A stretch of 10,840 bases of DNA from DAONLM01 sp035406685 (GTDB lineage: Bacteria; Spirochaetota; GWE2-31-10; MWDO01). A program made the translations under genes and the position numbers. The notes under the pieces were generated by a model. It searched no databases and was not told where the DNA came from. It was given only the letters and a program-made list of their open reading frames with translations. Location: assembly GCA_035406685.1 (NCBI GenBank), contig DAONLM010000099.1, positions 1 to 10,840 on the forward strand. Reading direction: 5' to 3'. This document shows, one piece after another, positions 5,471 through 10,840 of the stretch (position 1 is the first letter of the stretch; the number at the start of each line of letters is the position of its first letter).

Positions 5471-6360
5471 ATAGGACAATTGTCACATTTAGTAGAAGAA
5501 CTGATGGTGGGCTTTATATCGAATGGTTAATAGATAAATTAAAAAAAGGCTTCTGTCAATATCCAAATCCAGTAAGTGGTAAAATAATAACTCAATCCTT
5601 AACAAAAGATAGTATAATATTTCTATCATTATGGACAAAACTACCAAATAAAATTGTCCCATATATAAAAGAATTAATAAATCTTGTTCCATTGAATATT
5701 CAGGTCACATTAAATTGTTATGGAAATGCTGTTGAAAAGAATATCCCTTCAAAAAATATTCTTATAGATTCTTTTAAAAGAATCTCTGAGTGTATGAAAA
5801 ACATAAATTTAATAAACTGGAGATATGATCCAGTAATGCTTTCTGAAAAATTTAATATAGAATGGCATCTAAATAATTTTTACGATCTTTGCAAAAATCT
5901 TAATGGTTTTACAAATAGAGTTATGGTGAGTCTGGTTCAACTTACCGGCTCTTATTTTACCCTTTTTTCAAAAGTAAAAGAGAATAGAATAAATGATAAT
6001 GATAGACTGATAATGTTTGATAAAGAGACTTTTTTTAATATAATTGAAAAATTTATTTCAATAGCAAAAGAGCATGGGATTGAATTGAATATATGCTGTG
6101 AGCCACATCTTGATCCAAAAAAAGATGCTTTATTATTTAAAAAATTCGGATCTCTATATAAAGGATGTATTTCTGAAAAACTGGTTAGAGAATTTGAACC
6201 TTTCTTAAAGATAAAAAAAACAAAAGGACAGAGAAAAAACTGTTTATGTTGTGATTGCCATGACATAGGAGTTTATCATACATGTAGTAATGGCTGTATT
6301 TACTGTTATGCAAATAGAAAATCTTCATATATTTCAGATAAAATATCCAGTTCTTTTTGA
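5467..6360 (+). CDS. DUF1848 family protein with C-terminal CX3CX2C cluster motif
   Basis: The protein has 297 residues, the usual length for DUF1848, and carries that family's landmarks: an N-terminal TFSRRTD (7-13), FLSLWTK strand (52-58), NWRYDPVML (about 117-125), and a Cys-rich C-terminus. The C-terminus has C259, C261, C262 and C264, then DIGVYHTC, then C273-x3-C277-x2-C280 in CSNGCIYCYAN. The CX3CX2C spacing is that of radical SAM [4Fe-4S] sites, here at the C-terminal end. The function of the family is not established to my knowledge; a Fe-S enzyme related to the radical SAM world is likely. The ATG overlaps the stop of the EAL gene by four bases (ATGA, 5467-5470), so translation is probably coupled. 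A weak AGAGG (5449-5453) lies 13 bases upstream. The gene ends just before a strong terminator. Confidence 0.85.
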   Translation: MNRTIVTFSRRTDGGLYIEWLIDKLKKGFCQYPNPVSGKIITQSLTKDSIIFLSLWTKLPNKIVPYIKELINLVPLNIQVTLNCYGNAVEKNIPSKNILIDSFKRISECMKNINLINWRYDPVMLSEKFNIEWHLNNFYDLCKNLNGFTNRVMVSLVQLTGSYFTLFSKVKENRINDNDRLIMFDKETFFNIIEKFISIAKEHGIELNICCEPHLDPKKDALLFKKFGSLYKGCISEKLVREFEPFLKIKKTKGQRKNCLCCDCHDIGVYHTCSNGCIYCYANRKSSYISDKISSSF

Positions 6361-6362
6361 TA

Positions 6363-6396
6363 AAAAAAGGAGAGACATTTCTGCCTCCCCTTTTTT
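6363..6396. terminator. Bidirectional intrinsic terminator between convergent operons
   Basis: Seven A (6362-6368) precede GGAGAGA (6369-6375), a CATT loop, and TCT-GC-CTCC (6380-6388), then CC and six T (6391-6396). GGAG pairs with CTCC and AGA with TCT, with a GC bulge; the flanking A and T runs extend the stem. Because it has an A run on the left and a T run on the right, it works in both directions, ending the DUF1848 transcript and the hydA transcript. It begins two bases after the DUF1848 stop codon. Confidence 0.8.
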
Positions 6397-6412
6397 GTAA
6401 AATCCAATTTTT

Positions 6413-6440
6413 AAAGGAGTAAAATATAATGCACTTCTAA
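6413..6440 (+). other. Orphan ribosome-binding site with a three-codon ORF
   Basis: AAAGGAG (6413-6419) lies nine bases before ATG CAC TTC TAA (6429-6440). This is one of the better plus-strand Shine-Dalgarno sites in the window, yet it serves only a Met-His-Phe frame. It lies beyond the terminator and before the convergent end of hydA. It may be the remnant of a lost gene or chance. The imperfect repeats AAAATCCAATTTTTA (6399-6413) and AAAATCCATTTTTA (6441-6454) flank it, and the second sits in an A/T-only hairpin (6436-6456). Confidence 0.25.
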
Positions 6441-6467
6441 AAAATCCATTTTTAGATTGCTAAAAAA

Positions 6468-8210
6468 TTATCTTTTAAAATATTTTGTATGTAACAATTC
6501 ATGAGCCTTATGGCTTCCAGGCTCTCCTAAAAATTCTTGATACAATTTTTGAATTTCAGGGTTTTCATGGGACTTTCTATACTTACAATTTCTATCTTCT
6601 TTATAAATACCCCTCATTCTATCTTCTATGAGTGTCATATCACCATGTTTAAATGGCTGCCCACCACCATTGATACAACCACCAGGGCATGCCATAATCT
6701 CTATTGCATGATAATGAGATTCTCCTGATTGAATCTTTTCAAGTATTTTTCTTGCATTACCAAGACCAGAGGCAACAGCAACATTTAATTTTAGACCATC
6801 AATATCTATTGTTGCCTCTTTTATACCTTCGAGTCCTCTTATATCTGTAAAATTTACTTCTTTTAGTTCTTTTTTAGTAAGCCATTCATACGCAGTTCTT
6901 AATGCTGCCTCTAATACCCCACCAGTAACTCCAAATATAACAGCAGCCCCTGTTGATTCTCCCAATGGGCTATCATACTTTTCATCCTGAAGTTGTGCTA
7001 AATCAATTCCAGCCTCTCTTAGCATGTATACAAGTTCTCTTGTTGTTATAACATAGTCTACATCCTGTATTCCATTACTACTAAATTCTGGTCTATTTGC
7101 TTCATATTTTTTTGCAAGACATGGCATAACAGAGACAACAACAAGATCCTTAGGGTCAATTCCGATTTTTTTTGCATAATATGTTTTTGCAATTGCCCCA
7201 AACATCTGTTGAGGTGATTTAGCACTGGATGGTATATGAAGTAAATCTGGAAAATTTGTCTCAATAAAATTTATCCATCCAGGGCAACAGGATGTTAAAA
7301 TAGGTAGATTTTCATTTTTGGTGATTCTATCAATTAGCTCTTTTGCCTCTTCCATTATTGTAAGATCAGCGCCAAAATTTGTATCAAATATTGCATCAAA
7401 GCCCAATCTTCTTAAACCAGCAACAAGTTTACCAGTGATTGGCTCTCCATCTGGAAGACCAAATTCCTCACTTAGTCCTACTCTTACTGCTGGTGCTGTT
7501 TGCACAATTACTTTTTTAGTAGGATTATTTATTGCTTCCCATACTTGATCTATATAAGAGATCCCAGTTAAAGCAGCAGTGGGGCAGACAGAGACGCACT
7601 GACCACAAAATGTGCAGGCAGTATCTTTTTGTGGAAGATGAAATGCTGTTGATACAACTACCCCAAATCCTCTACCAACTGCAGAAAGAACCCTACATGT
7701 TTGCACTTCATTACACATAACCTCACATCTTCTACACATTATACACTTTTCCAGATCCTTTTTTAAGGAGAAACTGGATTCATCTTCTCTAAATCTTAAT
7801 CTTTCTCCTTGAAATCTTATTTTCCTTATATTTAAATCTGCTGCTATTTTTTGTAAATCACAATTGTTATTTTTAGGACATGTTAGACAGGAGTTTGGAT
7901 GATCTGATAATAGTAATTCTACCATTGTTCTTCTTGCTTTTACTGCTCTTGGAGTATTTGTTTTTACTATCATTCCTTCTGTAACTAAAGTAGCACAGGA
8001 AGGTGCTAAATTTTTTCTCCCTTCTATTTCTACCACACAGACACGGCAGGATGCTATTCTATTAATTTTTGGCATGCCCGGAAATTCATAATAACAAAGT
8101 CTTGGAATTTTTATATTTACTTTTTCTGCTGCTTCAAGGACAGTTGTCCCTTCTGGCACAGTAACAGTAATATCATTTATTTTTAAATTTATCATTTTTT
8201 GATTGCTCAT
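6468..8210 (-). CDS. hydA: [FeFe] hydrogenase catalytic subunit HydA (electron-bifurcating/NAD-linked type)
   Basis: The 580-residue protein carries the H-cluster and makes or oxidises H2. Domains in order: N-terminal [2Fe-2S] ferredoxin domain (Cys39, 55, 58, 72); the His-Cys [4Fe-4S] site (His104, Cys108, 111, 117); two [4Fe-4S] sites (Cys156, 159, 162, 166 and Cys199, 202, 205, 209); then the H-cluster domain with TSCCPGW (306-312), MPCLAKKYE (362-370, Cys364) and MACPGGCINGGGQP (506-519, Cys508 and Cys512). All cluster ligands are present. The C-terminus keeps the usual HELLHTxY ending. The longer Thermotoga enzyme has an extra C-terminal [2Fe-2S] domain that is absent here; this length is the common form. 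The start has AAGGAGAG (8217-8224) six bases upstream. It is the last gene of hydCBA, 19 bases after hydB. The hydEFG maturases are not in the window and must be elsewhere. Confidence 0.95.
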   Translation of the reverse strand: MSNQKMINLKINDITVTVPEGTTVLEAAEKVNIKIPRLCYYEFPGMPKINRIASCRVCVVEIEGRKNLAPSCATLVTEGMIVKTNTPRAVKARRTMVELLLSDHPNSCLTCPKNNNCDLQKIAADLNIRKIRFQGERLRFREDESSFSLKKDLEKCIMCRRCEVMCNEVQTCRVLSAVGRGFGVVVSTAFHLPQKDTACTFCGQCVSVCPTAALTGISYIDQVWEAINNPTKKVIVQTAPAVRVGLSEEFGLPDGEPITGKLVAGLRRLGFDAIFDTNFGADLTIMEEAKELIDRITKNENLPILTSCCPGWINFIETNFPDLLHIPSSAKSPQQMFGAIAKTYYAKKIGIDPKDLVVVSVMPCLAKKYEANRPEFSSNGIQDVDYVITTRELVYMLREAGIDLAQLQDEKYDSPLGESTGAAVIFGVTGGVLEAALRTAYEWLTKKELKEVNFTDIRGLEGIKEATIDIDGLKLNVAVASGLGNARKILEKIQSGESHYHAIEIMACPGGCINGGGQPFKHGDMTLIEDRMRGIYKEDRNCKYRKSHENPEIQKLYQEFLGEPGSHKAHELLHTKYFKR

Positions 8211-8229
8211 AGTTTACTCTCCTTAAAAA

Positions 8230-10107
8230 TTATTGAATAATTATAGCGCCAAATTTACATTTTTGAATACATGCGCCACACTTAATGCATTTTGATTGAT
8301 CTATGGTATATTTCTTTTTTATTTCACCAGAAATACAACTAACCGGACAATTTCTTGCACATGCAGAACAACCAACGCACTTTTCTTCAATTATGAAATA
8401 TCTCAATAATTTTGAACAAGCACCAGCCGGGCATTTTTTATCTTTAACATGAGCAACATATTCATCGTAGAAGTATTTTAAAGTACTTAGGACCGGATTT
8501 GGTGCTGTCTGGCCAAGCCCACATAATGATGTATCTTTTATTATCTCTGACAATTCTTTTAATGTCTCAAGATCTTCCATTGTACCATTACCATCTGTAA
8601 TTTTTTGCAATATCTCCAATAATCTCTTGTTTCCTACTCTACAGGGTGTACATCTACCACATGATTCATCTTTTGTAAATTCTAAATAGAATTTTGCAAC
8701 ATTTACCATACAATCATCTTCGTCAAGGACTATCATACCACCAGATCCCATCATAGATCCAATTGCAGTAAGATTGTCATAATCTATCTGTATATCAAGA
8801 AATTTTTCAGGTATACAACCACCAGAAGGTCCACCAGTCTGAACTGCTTTGAATTTTTTGTTATTCTTTATTCCGCCACCAATATCATAAATTATCTCTC
8901 TTAAAGTAATGCCCATAGGAACTTCGACAAGACCAACATTATTTATCTTACCAGCAAGAGCAAAGACTTTTGTCCCCTTACTCTTTTCACTACCAATTTT
9001 AGCAAACCATTCCCCACCATTTAAAATAATTGGAGGTATATTTGCAAAAGTCTCTACATTGTTTACATTGGTAGGTTTTTTCCATAAACCGCTCTGTGCA
9101 GGGAAAGGTGGTTTTACATTTGGCTCTCCTCTACTACCTTCTATGGATGCTATTAAGGCTATTTCTTCGCCGCATACAAATGCCCCAGCTCCATAACTCA
9201 ATTGAATATCAAAATTAAAATTTGAACCTAAAATATTCTCTCCGAGTAAGCCATACTCTCTTGCCTGCTTTATGGCAATTTTTAATCTCTCTATGGCAAG
9301 AGGATATTCTGCTCTGATATAAATATAACCTTTATTTGAACCAATAACATATCCAGCAATAGCCATTGCCTCAAGAACAGAATGAGGATCGCCTTCGAGT
9401 ACACTTCTATCCATGAAAGCACCGGGATCACCTTCATCCGCATTACATATAATATACTTCTGATCGTTTTTTTCTTTTTTAGCAAATTCCCATTTTAATC
9501 CAGTAGGGAATCCGCCACCACCTCTACCTCTTAAGCCGCTTTTCTTTACCTCTTCAAGAGTCTTTACATCTCCTAACTCAAATAGAGATTTTGCCAGTGC
9601 AAAATATCCATCCATTGCTATATATTCTTCAATATTTTCTGGATTGATAAATCCACAGTTTCTTAGTGCTATCCTCATCTGTTTTTTATAAAAGGGGATA
9701 TCATCCTGTCTTTCTATTTTTTGATTTGTGGCTGGATCTATATATAAAAGCCTCTCTACTTTCTTATTATTTATTATATGTTCTGTTATGATATCTTTTG
9801 CATCTTCTGGTTTTACGCTAACATAAAAAACGCCATCTGGTTCTATGTCGACAATTGGACCTTTTTCACAGAATCCAAAACATCCAACCATTAAGCATTG
9901 ATAGTTATCTTCTATTCTATTTTTTGCTAATTCTTCTTTTAAATTGGCTAATATTTTTTTACTATTAGAAGATTGACAGCCAGTTCCACCACAAACAAGA
10001 ATACTTTTCTTTACATCTTTTTTTATTTCACCTTTTCTCATCAATATATTTAAAAGAGATTTCTCTTTTAAATTTTTTAAATCTGATATAGAATTTAATT
10101 TAGGCAT
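8230..10107 (-). CDS. hydB: NADH-binding flavoprotein subunit HydB (NuoF-like) of [FeFe] hydrogenase
   Basis: The 625-residue protein joins NAD(H) and the Fe-S chain of the HydABC complex and is the proposed site of flavin-based electron bifurcation. Domains in order: thioredoxin-like [2Fe-2S] domain (Cys39, 44, 76, 80); NuoF core with the FMN/NADH motifs GRGGGGFPTGLKW (194-206), CNADEGDPGAFMDR (221-234) and GAGAFVCGEE (306-315); a [4Fe-4S] site (ESCGRCTPC, Cys483, 486, 489, plus Cys529); a CPAGAC motif (559-564); and a C-terminal double [4Fe-4S] ferredoxin (Cys577, 580, 583, 587 and Cys607, 610, 613, 617). Length and layout equal those of known HydB/HndC proteins. The start has AAGGAG (10115-10120) at a spacing of seven. 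It overlaps the end of hydC by eight bases, which favours coupled translation. One small variation is Ile316 after CGEE, where Thr is usual. Confidence 0.95.
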   Translation of the reverse strand: MPKLNSISDLKNLKEKSLLNILMRKGEIKKDVKKSILVCGGTGCQSSNSKKILANLKEELAKNRIEDNYQCLMVGCFGFCEKGPIVDIEPDGVFYVSVKPEDAKDIITEHIINNKKVERLLYIDPATNQKIERQDDIPFYKKQMRIALRNCGFINPENIEEYIAMDGYFALAKSLFELGDVKTLEEVKKSGLRGRGGGGFPTGLKWEFAKKEKNDQKYIICNADEGDPGAFMDRSVLEGDPHSVLEAMAIAGYVIGSNKGYIYIRAEYPLAIERLKIAIKQAREYGLLGENILGSNFNFDIQLSYGAGAFVCGEEIALIASIEGSRGEPNVKPPFPAQSGLWKKPTNVNNVETFANIPPIILNGGEWFAKIGSEKSKGTKVFALAGKINNVGLVEVPMGITLREIIYDIGGGIKNNKKFKAVQTGGPSGGCIPEKFLDIQIDYDNLTAIGSMMGSGGMIVLDEDDCMVNVAKFYLEFTKDESCGRCTPCRVGNKRLLEILQKITDGNGTMEDLETLKELSEIIKDTSLCGLGQTAPNPVLSTLKYFYDEYVAHVKDKKCPAGACSKLLRYFIIEEKCVGCSACARNCPVSCISGEIKKKYTIDQSKCIKCGACIQKCKFGAIIIQ

Positions 10108-10624
10108 TTGTGTTCTCCTTTTTTGAATTTTTGGCTTTGTTTATTAATTCTTCTACATCCTCTTTCTTTACTTTGCCATAAACTTCATCATCTATAATTA
10201 CTACTGGTGCAAGACCACATGCCCCAACGCATCTTAATGATGTTAATGTAAAAAGGCCATCTTCTGTGGTCTTACCACTCTTAATTCCAAGTCTTTTCTC
10301 AAATTCTTCTAATATTTTGTCAGCACCTCTTACATAACATGCTGTCCCCATACAGACATTTATAACATGTTCGCCTCTTGGCTCCATTGTAAAAAAAGAA
10401 TAAAAAGAGACCACGCCAAAAACTTTTGCTGGGCTTATATCCAGTCTCTTTCCAATATGAATCTGCACAGATTCTGGAAGATACCCAAATAATTCCTGAG
10501 CCTTATGTAGAATTTGAATTAAATGCCCTTTATTTTTATGAAAATCTTTTTTGTCTAAATTAAGACTATCAATATAAGCATCCAATTCTTTAAAAAGATC
10601 AGCAGAGCAAGATGAATTTGACAT
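10100..10624 (-). CDS. hydC: NuoE-like [2Fe-2S] subunit HydC of [FeFe] hydrogenase
   Basis: The 174-residue protein is the small electron-transfer subunit of the HydABC hydrogenase, related to the 24-kDa subunit of complex I. An N-terminal helical domain (about 10-80, with the family pattern HLIQILHKAQELFGYLPE) is followed by a thioredoxin-like domain with the four [2Fe-2S] ligands: Cys91 and Cys96 (CMGTACYVRG) and Cys132 and Cys136 (RCVGACGLAP). It passes electrons to or from the HydB flavin site. It is the first gene of the operon hydC-hydB-hydA, the same gene order as in Thermotoga. The start is supported by AAGGAGG (10629-10635) four bases upstream, the strongest ribosome-binding site in the window. 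Confidence 0.95.
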   Translation of the reverse strand: MSNSSCSADLFKELDAYIDSLNLDKKDFHKNKGHLIQILHKAQELFGYLPESVQIHIGKRLDISPAKVFGVVSFYSFFTMEPRGEHVINVCMGTACYVRGADKILEEFEKRLGIKSGKTTEDGLFTLTSLRCVGACGLAPVVIIDDEVYGKVKKEDVEELINKAKNSKKENTNA

Positions 10625-10708
10625 TTTTCCTCCTTATAAAAAATAGAAAATAAATTGAAAAAAAACGGATACTTTTTAAATAGAATTGAGGCAATAAATT
10701 TTAGCTTT

Positions 10709-10737
10709 TACATACTATTTTTTTTAAAAAAAATCAA
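10709..10737 (-). promoter_or_regulatory. Weak predicted promoter of the hydCBA operon
   Basis: On the minus strand TTGATT (10732-10737) and TATGTA (10709-10714) are 17 bases apart, and the spacer is mostly a T8A8 tract (10718-10733). Transcription would start near 10702, giving a leader of about 78 nt. The -10 matches only three of six positions. A second weak candidate, TTGCCT (10689-10694) with TATCCG (10666-10671), also has a 17-base spacer. No Rex-type operator (TTGTTAA/TTAACAA dyad) is seen in 10625-10840, and nothing else is recognised there. Confidence 0.3.
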
Positions 10738-10840
10738 TCTTTTTCTTTTTATATTTTATAAATTGGTGCTATTTTATTTTTAGGAAGATAAAAAGATAGA
10801 ATTATCCTAAGCTAAGTTTTGAGTAAGAAAGATAGAATGG

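Noticed and set aside
7318..7548. Plus-strand open frame of 76 codons inside hydA
   Set aside because: It is opposite the start of the H-cluster domain; a shadow of the conserved coding strand with no start signals.
8154..8170. TGGCAC at 8154-8159 as a second sigma-54 promoter
   Set aside because: The five-base spacer is followed by CAGT, not TTGC, and it lies inside hydA on the non-coding strand.
8909..9196. Open frame of 95 codons on the plus strand inside hydB
   Set aside because: It is antisense to a fully conserved HydB region (residues about 305-400) and has no ribosome-binding site.
10625..10840. Rex operator or riboswitch before the hyd operon
   Set aside because: No TTGTTAA-type dyad and no structured aptamer-like pattern is seen; only a loose TTAGGA/TCCTAA inverted repeat (10780-10810) with a 19-base loop.
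1..10840. CRISPR array, insertion sequence, prophage or attachment site
   Set aside because: No regularly spaced repeats, transposase, integrase or phage genes are present; the repeats seen are short regulatory-type elements.

Overview
The window is a strongly AT-rich bacterial segment: intergenic DNA is almost only A and T, and proteins are rich in Lys, Ile, Asn and Phe. It encodes an anaerobe's NAD-linked [FeFe] hydrogenase together with c-di-GMP and phosphorelay-type signalling proteins. The standard code works throughout. The gene mix (a polytopic M28-like exported protein, DUF1848, REC/EAL signalling proteins, HydCBA) would suit an anaerobic spirochaete-like or other deep-branching low-GC fermenter. 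That placement is only an inference, because no rRNA or other marker gene is present.

Layout. Left part, plus strand: a 734-aa exported M28-like protein with about eight membrane segments that has lost most metal ligands (155-2359). A 448-base intergenic region follows (2360-2807). It holds a composite palindrome, a near-consensus sigma-54 promoter, and directly downstream a compact candidate small RNA of about 69 nt that ends in a strong intrinsic terminator with a very C-rich loop. Then come a stand-alone degenerate receiver protein (2808-3191), an unrecognised 109-aa protein with a possible internal start (3285-3614), a REC-GGDEF-EAL protein whose receiver and GGDEF parts are degenerate but whose EAL part looks active (3845-5470), and a DUF1848 protein overlapping it by 4 nt (5467-6360). 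A bidirectional terminator (about 6363-6396) separates this from the convergent right part. On the minus strand lies the operon hydC-hydB-hydA (10624 down to 6468), the three subunits of an electron-bifurcating or NAD-dependent group A [FeFe] hydrogenase, tightly packed with good Shine-Dalgarno sites.

How it fits together. The hydrogenase operon is orthodox energy metabolism: it moves electrons between H2, NAD(H) and probably ferredoxin. The left side is regulatory. An EAL phosphodiesterase and two receivers, both without the acidic pair and the conserved Lys, sit near a sigma-54 unit.

The most interesting element is the sigma-54 promoter at 2652-2667 driving a C-rich-loop RNA that ends at about 2746. 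In a genome this AT-poor in C, a 13-nt run with 11 C in a terminator loop is a natural antisense surface for G-rich ribosome-binding sites, including that of the receiver gene just downstream. Several genes here (155, 3285, 3845) have no visible Shine-Dalgarno and may be leaderless or nearly so, whereas the hyd genes and the receiver gene carry purine-rich sites that such an RNA could in principle target.
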